From Bacillota bacterium (GTDB taxonomy: Bacteria; Bacillota; Dehalobacteriia; UBA4068), in the NCBI GenBank assembly GCA_009778255.1, contig WRKD01000211.1, positions 1-21,033 on the forward strand: a stretch of DNA of 21,033 bases, in the 5' to 3' direction. Positions within the stretch are counted from its first letter, which is position 1. Every line of letters begins with the position of its first letter. Shown here piece after piece: positions 9,171 to 18,000 of this stretch. Below the pieces are notes generated by a model that was not told the origin of the DNA, did no database searches, and saw only the letters and a list, made by a program, of their open reading frames with translations. The position numbers and the translations under genes were made by a program.

Positions 9171-10184
9171 TTAGTATTTTGCATGACGGTTTTTCATTAT
9201 TAGGAAGATAAAAAGCGGCGCGCCCACAAATGCCATAAGGATGCCTACTGGAAGTTCATAAGGGGCGAATAGAATTCTAGATACAGTATCGCATACTATC
9301 AAAAACCCACCGCCCACCAGGCAGCTCACGGGGATAACTATTTTATTATCATTGCTTACCAGATAACGCACTGCGTGGGGCACTATCAACCCCACAAAAC
9401 CCAACAACCCGGCGAAACTAACAGCCGCGCCCGCTAAAATAGCAGATATGCCGATCATAAAAGTTTTGGTAAACGTAACGTTCATGCCCAAGGATTTTGC
9501 TGTATTAGTGCCAAGTGATAGTATATTCAAATCCCGGCTAAAAATTACCGCCAAAATCAAACCGCTGGCAATATAAAGTGCCGGAAACACGATTTTTTGC
9601 ATCGTAAGTGAGGATAAGCCCCCGATAATAAAGGTACTAGCGCCGATATAAGCATCGGGGTAAAAAATCATTATCGTGTTTATTCCGGCAGTTAAAATGC
9701 TGCTTATGGCAAAGCCAATCAGGACTATGGTAAGGCGTGACGCATTTGTGCTTACCGAAATAATAATTATAATAAGCGCGGCAAACATGGCGCCGATAAA
9801 GGCGAAAACAGGAATCAAAGCAGGGTGAAAAGGTAATAAAATTGCCGCAAGCAGCATAGCAAAACCGGCGCCGCTGTTGATTCCGATAATATTAGGCCCG
9901 GCCAATGGGTTATTTAATACAGACTGGATAATTGCTCCTGACACCGATAGGGCGCAACCCGCCAATAATGCCCCTAACACCCTGGGCAAGCGAACATGAA
10001 CGATAATTCTGTATAAAGTATCTTCAGTGTTAGAATTACAAAAAAGCGACGCTAATTTTAAAGGCCCTATATTGCTTGTTCCGAGGCATAAAGCTACTAA
10101 AAAAGTAGTTATAAGGAACAAAAACGCTAAAAGAAGAAGAATATAGATTTTTTTATTCATAGAGTGTCTTGAACAAAAACTCAT
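9171..10184 (-). CDS. FecCD/BtuC-family ABC transporter permease
   Basis: A 337-aa polytopic membrane protein with about ten hydrophobic segments, of the FecCD family that transports iron complexes, heme or B12. Family hallmarks are RLPRVLGALLAGCALSVSG near the N-terminus, NPLAGPNIIGINSGAGF, and GFVGLIVPHAVRYLV, the coupling-helix region that contacts the ATPase. The ATG at 10184 is chosen because GGGGAG lies 6 bases upstream. Another ATG at 10160 has no clear ribosome binding site, and longer forms would add a non-family N-terminus. The chosen start overlaps the binding-protein gene by 32 bases, implying coupled translation. Confidence 0.9.
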   Translation of the reverse strand: MSFCSRHSMNKKIYILLLLAFLFLITTFLVALCLGTSNIGPLKLASLFCNSNTEDTLYRIIVHVRLPRVLGALLAGCALSVSGAIIQSVLNNPLAGPNIIGINSGAGFAMLLAAILLPFHPALIPVFAFIGAMFAALIIIIISVSTNASRLTIVLIGFAISSILTAGINTIMIFYPDAYIGASTFIIGGLSSLTMQKIVFPALYIASGLILAVIFSRDLNILSLGTNTAKSLGMNVTFTKTFMIGISAILAGAAVSFAGLLGFVGLIVPHAVRYLVSNDNKIVIPVSCLVGGGFLIVCDTVSRILFAPYELPVGILMAFVGAPLFIFLIMKNRHAKY

Positions 10185-11085
10185 AACTTTCTCCCCAGCG
10201 GTTATTCGGTTTATATAAAAACATGTTTTTCTCAAGTATAATATACCTGTTATTCCTTACCGCGTCAAGACCGTTCCATGCCGGGTTGGATTCTATGGCG
10301 GCGTTTAGGTTTTCCAGGGCGGCTTTATCGTCATTTCCCATGGGGACAACAAAAATGAAATCCGGGTTTTCTAAAATAAGCTGCTCCATGCTAAATTCCT
10401 TTAATAAACTTGGTTTTTTATCGGCAATGTTTTCACAGCCTAATTCTTTTAGCATTTTGCCGATCATCGTTTCAGAGTTTTGCGCTCTTATTCCGCCGGA
10501 AAATGTAATTAAGGGCAAAACAGAAAAGTTCTCTTTGTCCTGACTGGCGGAAATGATTTGATCTATGCGTCTTTTTACATCTTCGCCTTCTATTTTATAA
10601 GCTTCACTGTTGCCGGTTATTTCCGAACATATTTTAAGCATGTACAAATAATCCTCAAAATGCGTTACTTTAAAATACGCTCCAGTGATATTTAAACTAA
10701 TAAGCATTTCTTGTAATTTCACATGTTCCGGGGTTTCGGAAGAAAGCAGGACAAAATCGGCGGATAGGTTAATTATGGCTTCAGTATTAGGGCTGTTAAA
10801 AGTCCCTACATTGACTATTTCGTCCGATAAAGCTAGGTTGCGGCTGTCAAAGGCGTCATCTGTTACCCCAACCAATTCACCGCCCGCTAACTGCCAGATT
10901 TCAGCAAAACTTCCCATTAAAGCAACTACTCTTTGAGGGTCATCAACGGTAACTTGAGAGCCAAGCGCATCTGTGAACACATATTCATGTCCGCTAAATT
11001 GAATATTACGATCAACATCGCTGTTTTGGCACGCTGAAAATAACAGGGTTACAGAAAAAATAAACAATAATCTTATAATCTTCAA
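10153..11085 (-). CDS. Periplasmic-binding lipoprotein of an iron-complex/heme/cobalamin importer
   Basis: A 310-aa solute-binding protein. A signal peptide ends in the lipobox LFSAC with lipidated Cys19, so it is tethered to the outside of the membrane. The mature part has the FepB/BtuF class III fold hallmarks: RVVALMGSFAEIWQLAGG near the start and NADFVLLSS-like spacing in NLSADFVLLSS. The start is a TTG at 11085, supported by AAGGA 7 bases upstream; the signal peptide begins directly there. It is first in the importer operon, and a 13-bp inverted repeat lies 29-74 bases upstream. The substrate is not determinable from the sequence. Confidence 0.88.
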   Translation of the reverse strand: MKIIRLLFIFSVTLLFSACQNSDVDRNIQFSGHEYVFTDALGSQVTVDDPQRVVALMGSFAEIWQLAGGELVGVTDDAFDSRNLALSDEIVNVGTFNSPNTEAIINLSADFVLLSSETPEHVKLQEMLISLNITGAYFKVTHFEDYLYMLKICSEITGNSEAYKIEGEDVKRRIDQIISASQDKENFSVLPLITFSGGIRAQNSETMIGKMLKELGCENIADKKPSLLKEFSMEQLILENPDFIFVVPMGNDDKAALENLNAAIESNPAWNGLDAVRNNRYIILEKNMFLYKPNNRWGESYEFLFKTLYE

Positions 11086-11113
11086 TGCTAATTCCTTTCC
11101 GCCATAACGCTGC

Positions 11114-11159
11114 TGTATGATTTCATAAGAACACTAAATTAATTGCATGAAATCATACA
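11114..11159. promoter_or_regulatory. 13-bp perfect inverted repeat upstream of the importer operon
   Basis: TGTATGATTTCAT at 11114-11126 is exactly complementary to ATGAAATCATACA at 11147-11159, with 20 bases between. A weaker third copy in the same orientation as the right arm (CATGATTTTACACA, about 11176-11189) lies next to the radical SAM stop codon. The two arm centres are 33 bp apart, about three helical turns. This fits paired operator half-sites for a regulator of the importer. A terminator for the radical SAM gene is an alternative but less likely, because no T tract follows. The regulator is unknown. Confidence 0.5.
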
Positions 11160-11191
11160 CCTATCAATCAAGTTACATGATTTTACACAGC

Positions 11192-12187
11192 TCAAGTTAC
11201 CAATTTTTGCCCATAGGCACAGTATCTGTCCTCCGCCATATAGTCGCCATTATTATAATATCCCGCCCTAGCACGGCAACCGCCGCACATTTCCTTGTAA
11301 TCGCAATTTGCGCAAGCGCCTTTATATGCTTGGGTTCTCAAATTCTGGAACAGCTTGGAATCTTTCCAGATTTCAGCAAAAGGGGTTTTTCTAATATCCC
11401 CCGCTTCTTCCGTCATATAAGCGCAGGGGCGCACTATACCCACAGGGCTGATTATACAATAAGTGATCCCCGCTAAACAACCGTGTGTAAAACGGGTATT
11501 AACCCCCATTTGTTTTGCGATCCTGGTAAATTGCGGGGCGCAGGTGGGTTTGATATCAATTTCCACCTCTTTTTGTTTTGCGATGATTTTAGTGATCATG
11601 CGTTCATTTTCCATAATCTCCAAAGAGGTTTCATTAATATTGACTGCTCTGCCAACAGGAATAAGGAAAAAGATATAGTGAGCAATCGCCCCCGCTTCAA
11701 CAGCATAATCGGTTATATTTAAAATTTCATTTTGATTCCAATCAAGGACGGTGGTGTGAATTTGAAAAGGAAGTCCGGCTTCGCGGCAATTTTTGATACC
11801 TGCCATAGTTAAGCGGTGAGCATTTTGATGGTTACGGAATTGATTATGTAAGCCGGGATCCAAACTGTCAAGGCTGATTCCCATTGCCATTGTACCGCAT
11901 TGCTTGAGCTGAACGGCAACCTCTTTTGTTATTAACATGGCATTAGTGCCGAAAACAGGGCGCAATCCTTTATCTGATGCATAAGACACCAATTCAAATA
12001 TATCTTCCCGCATCAGCGGTTCGCCGCCGCTGAATATCATTATTTTAAAACCGGCTTTATGTATACCGTCGATCATAGATTTTGCTTGGCTGGTAGATAG
12101 TTCGTTTTCCTTTTTTTCACCAGCATCCTGATAACAATGCTTACAGTACAAATTGCATTCATTCGTAGCCATCCATGAAACTAGCAT
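11192..12187 (-). CDS. Radical SAM/SPASM protein, NirJ2/AhbC-like (putative tetrapyrrole-modifying)
   Basis: A 331-aa radical SAM enzyme. The [4Fe-4S]/SAM motif is C11-x3-C15-x2-C18 (CNLYCKHC). FSGGEPLM follows as the SAM-binding GGE motif. The C-terminal third carries a SPASM-type cysteine set (GCLAGITYC, RPCAYM, CANCDYKEMCGGC, YCAYG) for auxiliary clusters. The overall pattern (SWMATNECNLYCKHCYQDAG, RPVFGTNAMLIT, FQIHTTVLDWN) matches, from memory, the NirJ2 group linked to heme d1 or alternative heme synthesis. No other siroheme or heme genes are in the window. The neighbouring FecCD-type importer may move the substrate or product. AGGAGG lies 6 bases before the ATG. A peptide-modifying SPASM enzyme is possible, but no precursor peptide was found. 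Confidence 0.75.
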   Translation of the reverse strand: MLVSWMATNECNLYCKHCYQDAGEKKENELSTSQAKSMIDGIHKAGFKIMIFSGGEPLMREDIFELVSYASDKGLRPVFGTNAMLITKEVAVQLKQCGTMAMGISLDSLDPGLHNQFRNHQNAHRLTMAGIKNCREAGLPFQIHTTVLDWNQNEILNITDYAVEAGAIAHYIFFLIPVGRAVNINETSLEIMENERMITKIIAKQKEVEIDIKPTCAPQFTRIAKQMGVNTRFTHGCLAGITYCIISPVGIVRPCAYMTEEAGDIRKTPFAEIWKDSKLFQNLRTQAYKGACANCDYKEMCGGCRARAGYYNNGDYMAEDRYCAYGQKLVT

Positions 12188-12232
12188 ATGCTCCCTCCTG
12201 TAACTTCCTGTAAAGACAAATATCTCATATTT

Positions 12233-13543
12233 CTACCTTCTATAACACAGTTCCTGCGCGATATGCTCTGCTTCGTATATAATACGCTCCTCATCTAAAG
12301 TCGTCAACTCCCGCTTGTGCATCAGTACGCGCCCTGCCACCAGCACCGTATCCACATCGCTGCCGCCGGCCGCGTAAACCAGGTGGGAAATCAGATCATG
12401 CTGCGGGGTGAAATGTGGCTGATCGATATTGACAAGGATGATATCGGCTTTATTTCCGGCAGCCAAAAGGCCGCAGCCAGCAAGGCCCAAGGCTTTAGCC
12501 CCGTTTACCGTAGCCATCTCCAGAGCCGTGGCTGCCGGCAGAGCCAGAGGATCCAGCCCCCGCACTTTGGCAACCAAGGCCGCCAGCTTCATTTCCTCGA
12601 ACAAATCGAGACTATTATTGCTGCAGGCACTGTCCGTGCCCAAGGCCACGTTAACTCCGGCGGCCAAAAGCCCATTTACCGGTGCTATACCGCTGGCCAG
12701 TTTAAAATTGCTGGCCGGACAATGGGCCACGCTTACATCGTAGCCGCTTAACGAGGATATTTCCTCTTCGTTTAGCCATACGCCGTGGGCGGCCAGCACC
12801 TTGTTATCCCTAAAGAAATCGCATCGTTCCAGCAATTCCACCGGACGGCAGCCGTCCCGTGCGGCGATCTGCGCTATTTCATCTTGAGTCTCCAGCAAAT
12901 GTATATGTAGGGGCAGCTTATGCTCCCGCCCCAGTTCCGCCATATGCGCTAAGAAATCCGGGCTGCAGGTATAGGGGGCGTGCGGCCCCAGCATGGTGGT
13001 GACGCGGCCTGCGCAAACGCCCCGGTAATGCAGGGCGAAAGCGAGGCCTTGCTCCAGTTTTTGGGCTCCCATTTCCGGCGTGAAAGCCACAATACCCCGG
13101 CAAATACTGGCTCGGCCACCGGCCTCAGCCACCGCTTCCACCACTTGATCGCAAAAATCGTACATATCGGCGAAGGCTGTGGTTCCGCTTTTGATCATTT
13201 CCAGGATAGCTAAACGGGTTCCAAGCAGAATGTCGGTTGGCGTCATTTTTCCCTCAGCCGGCCATATCTTGTTTTGCAGCCAATCCATTAGCGTCAGATC
13301 GTCGCCGAAGCCACGGAACAATGTCATGGCGGCGTGACTATGGGTATTGATCAACCCCGGCATGGCTAGCAGATGCCGCCCGTCTATCACCTGCTCGCAA
13401 GTGCTTTCCTCATAGACAGAAGTGGCGCCGATATGGGTGATACTATCCCCCTCCACCAGGATATCGCCTCGAAAAGGAGATTTAAGTGCTCCGTTTTCCC
13501 GCTCCATGGTGAGGATCAGAGGTTGTTTGATCAGAATGCTCAT
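12233..13543 (-). CDS. mtaD: 5-methylthioadenosine/S-adenosylhomocysteine deaminase-like amidohydrolase
   Basis: A 436-aa metal-dependent hydrolase of the TrzN/MtaD subgroup, which deaminates S-adenosylhomocysteine or methylthioadenosine to inosyl products. Metal ligands are visible: His68/His70 (NTHSHAAMT), His in HIHLLETQDE, His in LAAHGVWL, and Asp in GTDSACSNNSLDLFEEMK. The ATG at 13543 is chosen because GGAGGAGG (13551-13558) sits 7 bases upstream and family homology starts here; the frame extends upstream only through tandem-repeat DNA. It is more GC-rich than the importer and radical SAM genes beside it. Residues 189-215 recur as a remnant upstream of plsX. Other amidohydrolase substrates, such as guanine or atrazine-like compounds, cannot be excluded. 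Confidence 0.88.
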   Translation of the reverse strand: MSILIKQPLILTMERENGALKSPFRGDILVEGDSITHIGATSVYEESTCEQVIDGRHLLAMPGLINTHSHAAMTLFRGFGDDLTLMDWLQNKIWPAEGKMTPTDILLGTRLAILEMIKSGTTAFADMYDFCDQVVEAVAEAGGRASICRGIVAFTPEMGAQKLEQGLAFALHYRGVCAGRVTTMLGPHAPYTCSPDFLAHMAELGREHKLPLHIHLLETQDEIAQIAARDGCRPVELLERCDFFRDNKVLAAHGVWLNEEEISSLSGYDVSVAHCPASNFKLASGIAPVNGLLAAGVNVALGTDSACSNNSLDLFEEMKLAALVAKVRGLDPLALPAATALEMATVNGAKALGLAGCGLLAAGNKADIILVNIDQPHFTPQHDLISHLVYAAGGSDVDTVLVAGRVLMHKRELTTLDEERIIYEAEHIAQELCYRR

Positions 13544-13559
13544 GGGCTTTCCTCCTCCT

Positions 13560-13643
13560 TTGTATACACTTGTACGCATTTCGTATACATTTGTATACGT
13601 TTCGTTTGAGTTTGTATACGTTTGCGCGCATTCCGTATACGTT
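13560..13643. repeat. Four 21-bp tandem repeats, helically phased, with GTATAC cores
   Basis: On the minus strand four consecutive 21-bp units begin AACGTATAC, AACGTATAC, AACGTATAC and AATGCGTAC (starting at 13643, 13622, 13601, 13580). Each also splits into two half-units, giving a TTT every 9-11 bp from 13559 to 13653, mean 10.4 bp, i.e. one helical turn. A further half-unit extends into the 24-bp direct repeat. GTATAC palindromes such as TTGTATAC resemble operator sites of GntR-type regulators, and short phased T runs could bend the DNA. It lies directly before mtaD and its ribosome binding site. Function is unknown. Confidence 0.8.
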
Positions 13644-13646
13644 TCG

Positions 13647-13670
13647 CATACGTTTACTCCTCGAACAGCG
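13647..13670. repeat. Left copy of the 24-bp direct repeat flanking the Wadjet operon
   Basis: This is identical over 24 bases to 20372-20395. On the minus strand it reads as the last codons of ftsY (CTG TTC GAG GAG TAA) followed by ACGTATG. Here it is detached from ftsY, sitting 18 bases beyond the jetD stop codon, and runs directly into the tandem-repeat spacer before mtaD. It looks like the original ftsY-proximal end of that spacer, or a target duplication made when the jet operon entered. Confidence 0.88.
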
Positions 13671-13688
13671 GGCGATTGATAATCGCCC
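13670..13688 (-). terminator. 8-bp hairpin directly after jetD
   Basis: GGGCGATT (13670-13677) pairs perfectly with AATCGCCC (13681-13688) around a 3-base loop. It fills the whole space between the jetD stop codon and the left 24-bp repeat. There is no T tract on the minus-strand side, so as a terminator of the jet operon it is weak or Rho-assisted. It may instead be the terminal structure of the inserted segment. Confidence 0.45.
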
Positions 13689-15005
13689 TTACGTGTGTTT
13701 TTCTGTGATGTTGGGTGGTATTTCGTTTGTTGGGTTTGCTTGCGGGCTGCAAAGTAATCCGTCGATCATAACCTCTTGTTCTATTGTTACACCGTATTTT
13801 ATTATAGCGCGTAGTATATCCAAAAATGATCCATATTCCGGTTGCGACATGGTCTTTGTAACTTTTTCCAAATAATCCCTGTCCCGCTTTAATCCATACT
13901 CTTTAAATTGTTCCACCTCCGCTAAACCCATCTTCCAAGGCAATAATGCCGTAAATATTTGCCGCAACCGTATCAGCATCTGCAAGCCGCCTAAATCAAT
14001 ATCTCCCCAAAACAAGGTGGTTGTACCGGGTTGTACGCAATCGGCGATTTTTTGCAGTAGCTTACCTTTATAAGGGCTATAAAAACCGCCGTGAAACACC
14101 GCCAATTCATCCGATTTACGATATTTCAGCACATATTCATCATAGCAAGTCTTGTTTTCTATAAACATTACCCGCTTGATTTTACTCATGTCGATGCCTA
14201 ATATATGCTCAACACTATTGCTGGGCAAAGCCGCTCCGGTGCGGGAAAGCGCTGTAAGATCGCAGTTGCCCCAAGCAGTCTTCACGGTGACAGGCCCCGC
14301 TATTTCGTATAACTCCGGCCGCACAAAAATTCCTAAGATAGCCAGTTTTTCTCTCGGTTTAAGCTCTTGATATTGCAGCAACTCCCGCAAGCGGGGATCA
14401 TGTTTGGCGGCGATAGTTAAAAAAGCGTCCCGCACATTTTTTTCAAAATGTTTTGAATCTTTATAGCAGCGAATACTAAAACCCCGCATCGTTAGGCATT
14501 CTTCTTTTAGTTGATCATATGTGACCAAGGCGGTTATGATGTCTTGCACATAGTCTTGTTCTCTTTTGCCTAAAACAGTAAGCTTTTGCTGGGCCAGGGT
14601 AAGCTCGGCTTGCTCTTCAAGAAAAGCTTTGGCCCATGTGTTTTTGCACTGAGCGGCTGCTGAGCTAAAAATATTGGCAGAAACTAACGCGCGCTCTTTT
14701 AGAGGAATAACTCCGGCTAACCGATATGCAAAAGCCAGATGATCCAGGTTCAGCCAGATTTCCTCCGCAACTAAATCCTTTCTTCCGGCAAGCCACTTTA
14801 CGCAAACGATACCGGCGCCGGCCAGTTCCTTGACCGCTACGTTAAAGTCGTCTCTGACCGCCGCGTTTTGATAATCATATTCAGGCAGCTCATCTTTACG
14901 GATACGCAGTAGCACGCGCCTATTAGAACTGCCCGGCGCTGTAAAATGTTTGCTGTGCTCATATTTATCCAACAATCGCTGTAAAATAAGCTCTTTGCTA
15001 TTCAT
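13689..15005 (-). CDS. jetD: Wadjet system nuclease subunit JetD (TOPRIM)
   Basis: A 438-aa protein with an N-terminal DUF3322-like arm (about 1-190) and a C-terminal DUF2220/TOPRIM-like catalytic domain. The metal-binding acidic residues are recognisable: Glu283 in VMFIENKTCYDEY and Asp335/Asp337 in LFWGDIDLGG. In Wadjet, JetD cleaves circular plasmid DNA that JetABC has extruded into loops. It is the last gene of the operon; ATG 15005 overlaps the jetC stop by 8 bases and has GAGGCGAAGG just upstream. A TTG at 15020 would be an alternative start. Catalytic residues are intact, so it is probably active. Confidence 0.92.
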   Translation of the reverse strand: MNSKELILQRLLDKYEHSKHFTAPGSSNRRVLLRIRKDELPEYDYQNAAVRDDFNVAVKELAGAGIVCVKWLAGRKDLVAEEIWLNLDHLAFAYRLAGVIPLKERALVSANIFSSAAAQCKNTWAKAFLEEQAELTLAQQKLTVLGKREQDYVQDIITALVTYDQLKEECLTMRGFSIRCYKDSKHFEKNVRDAFLTIAAKHDPRLRELLQYQELKPREKLAILGIFVRPELYEIAGPVTVKTAWGNCDLTALSRTGAALPSNSVEHILGIDMSKIKRVMFIENKTCYDEYVLKYRKSDELAVFHGGFYSPYKGKLLQKIADCVQPGTTTLFWGDIDLGGLQMLIRLRQIFTALLPWKMGLAEVEQFKEYGLKRDRDYLEKVTKTMSQPEYGSFLDILRAIIKYGVTIEQEVMIDGLLCSPQANPTNEIPPNITEKHT

Positions 15006-18000
15006 TAACCTTCGCCTCAATATTCTTCGACCAGGGTAATATCTGCATGGTATAACCTTCCTTGAGCGCCAGCAGAGTGCGGTCCGCCTCGGGCATGATA
15101 TCCGGCAGTTTATCCGGCGGTGTGCAAAATATCGCTTGCAGGTTTAACCGGCGGAATTGCCGTACACATTGCACGATACGCTCGCTATCCATTTTATTAA
15201 ACGCCTCGTCAAAAACTATCAATCTTAAGGTATTGCCGAAATTTCCCGTGTCGTGAACCCGATAAACCTGAGCGAAAGAAGCCAGCATGGCTATATAGAA
15301 GGGTGTCTGCATCTCGCCGCCGGAATCGGTTTTTAATGTTTTCGATAAAAATTCCACATTGTCATTTTGATCGGTGGTTTCCAAATCAAAATGCAGGTAT
15401 GTGCGGTAATCGGTGTAGCGTTCTATATTTTCCTGCAACTCACTTTGCTGCCGGGCATTGAGGAGTTTATCGTCCGAGGCGACTATCTGCGTAAACAGGC
15501 TTTCGATAAGATGGCCGTATTTGTCTTGAAAGGCCAAAGTGAATAAACCTTCGTTGTCTTCCATCAGGTTTGGATCCATTATCATATTGTAATAGTCGGC
15601 ATAATCGGGATTACACTCCACTATGAATTGATATTGATCTGCCCCGAACCAAGTTTTTTTCAATGCCTTGTTCAAATCCTTGACCTGTTGTTTAACAGAA
15701 TCGATATTGGTTTTGATTTTAGCTAAAAAATCATTCTGGAATTGCTCCAAGGCGCTTTCGCGCGCCTTACGGATTTTCTCCTGATATTGTGGCAGCATCA
15801 CTTCCTGCAACAGCTTTAATTCCGCGGCGAATTCTTCGTTATGCAAGGCATCGGGTTGATAAGAACAGGGCGGGAAGCTGTTCACATATTCGCGCCGGGC
15901 ATTTACCAGCGCATCACGGCTCCTATCATAGGCTTTAGCCGACTGTTCCAGGCTGTCGCCGAAGTTTTTTAGCACCCGCCCAGGCGATTTAAGGCGCTTT
16001 AACTCTTCCAGATAGCGGGCGTCCCCAACTTCAGCCGCATATTGTTCGGAAAACCCCATGCTTAGCACAGTTTCCTTTATTTCCCTTTCTTGACGATGAT
16101 GCGGCAGAAGTTCCTCTTCCAGGCGCTCAATCCGGGTCCGGCATTCACCTTCGGCTCTGGCGCATTCATCCTTGCTGAATTCCGTTTCCTTTATCTGCTG
16201 CTCTACCAGGGATATTTTTTTCTCTAATCGGCTGATCCAATCCAAATCCAGCTGATCCAGTCTATTGAGTATCGCTTGGTTTTCCCTGATTATCTCTTGT
16301 CTGCGCTGATCCTTTTGGGGCATTACGCCCAAGGTTTCCTGCATAAAATGGTCGTTAAAGAGCAAATCCTTCCCTTGCTGCTCGGCCAGCAGGGCGTGCA
16401 GGGAGTTCAATTGGGTATATTCCGCTTGCCAGCTTTTTATCTTTTCCGCGAGCAAGGCGCGCCGCCGCACCAGCGCAAATTGTCCAATATAACAGTTATC
16501 CATTAGCTTAGGAGAAAGCGCCCGGCTGACAAAGCTCTGGTACAGCATCCCTTCCGCCGTAATAGCCGTGACATGCTGGCGCAGCTCTTCCCGGCGCGGG
16601 CAGCATATTACCCGGCCCAGTAGATAAGCGATATAATCCCGCGCCAAATCATTATCCGTGCTTATTTTGGCAGCCAGGCTATCCGGTTGAACTTGCAACT
16701 GCTTTTTTTGCCTGAGTTTGCCGATATCCACTAAACCAAAACCGTACAAGACATGTTTGATTTCATCATAAACTCTTAAAGCCGCATCATAGTGTTGCGG
16801 CGCCACTAGCAGATGAAATTTCTGATTATGCAAATACCCCTCTATGGCTCTTTGCCATTCCGGATCATTTATCTCTAATAAATCGGCCAGTATTTCGACT
16901 TTTACATTGTCTCCCGCCTGATCGGTCAGATAAAGTTCTATCCTTTCTTTTAACTCTAACAGTTTTGGGTTATAATCCTTAATGCCCTGCTCCAGCTTTT
17001 TCATGGTTATGACAGCTTCATCTAAAGTTTGTCTTTTTTCCAAGCAACACTCATTTAGTCTATAATAGTTTTCTCGTAACAGGGCGGTAAAGGCTCTCAT
17101 GGTATGTTGCAATCCTGTAAAAACCGCCATATCGGTCGCGCCAAATTCATACATGGTGAATTGCTCGATCGTAGCCAATGCTCTTTTTAGATCATCTGCT
17201 ACGCTTTGCAGATCTTCATATTCAACTTGATCCGGCCAGGTAGCTTCTAACAGCTTAGCACAATAGGAACCCCAGCGAAATGCTTCTACGCGGATGTTAT
17301 TCGCTGTTTTCTTCATTTCGTCTTCCAATCTTTGCTGCTCCGCCTCTAATTCCATCTTCAATTGTTCCAAGCGGGCTTGTTCTTTGTAAATATCGCTGCC
17401 TAGTTTTTCCGTCAACAGCTGGTCGCGCTGATTTCCCAAGTCTTCGATGCGTTTTATGGATTCATCATAATTATATGATATAGCGGCCAGTTTTTCTGTG
17501 TAGTTCTGCAGTTCATTCTCGTATTGCTCAACTAATCCGTCTTGAATTTCTTTTTCTGCACGCGCCTTCAAATACTCATGGGCTATTTTGGTGTCTAAGG
17601 CCCTTTCCGAGCTATAATACAGTTCTGAGATTATTTGCAAACGCTCTTGGCGTTGAGTATGCTTTTTGGCCAGTTGCTCCTGATATTTGTAATCCTGAAT
17701 ATTTTGCTGCATAGCTACGATATCGGGCTTATCCGGCAGGTCGCAAACATTTTCTGTTATAAACTGCTGAATATTATCGATAGGCTTGAAAAAGACGCCT
17801 TTTTTGAGCAAAGAAAAAATCTGATCTACATGAACATTCCATTTTGCTTTAATTGCCGCCCGGTATTTTTTGTTACTATCGTACATTTCCTGCCGGGTTT
17901 TATACTCCGTTCTCAGATAATTACGTAATTCGCTGATATCCATCGGTTTTTGACCGGTGATAAAGCAATTGCCGGGGATAGGCCCGTCGAAAGTAAAAAA

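Noticed and set aside
12317..12751. 144-codon open frame on the + strand inside mtaD
   Set aside because: It is antisense to a clearly conserved enzyme, has no matching family features, and reflects the GC-rich codon pattern of mtaD.
13373..13875. Overlapping + strand frames through the tandem repeat (VYV/YTF-rich peptides)
   Set aside because: They are products of 21-bp repeats, which keep several frames open, and they run antisense into mtaD and jetD.
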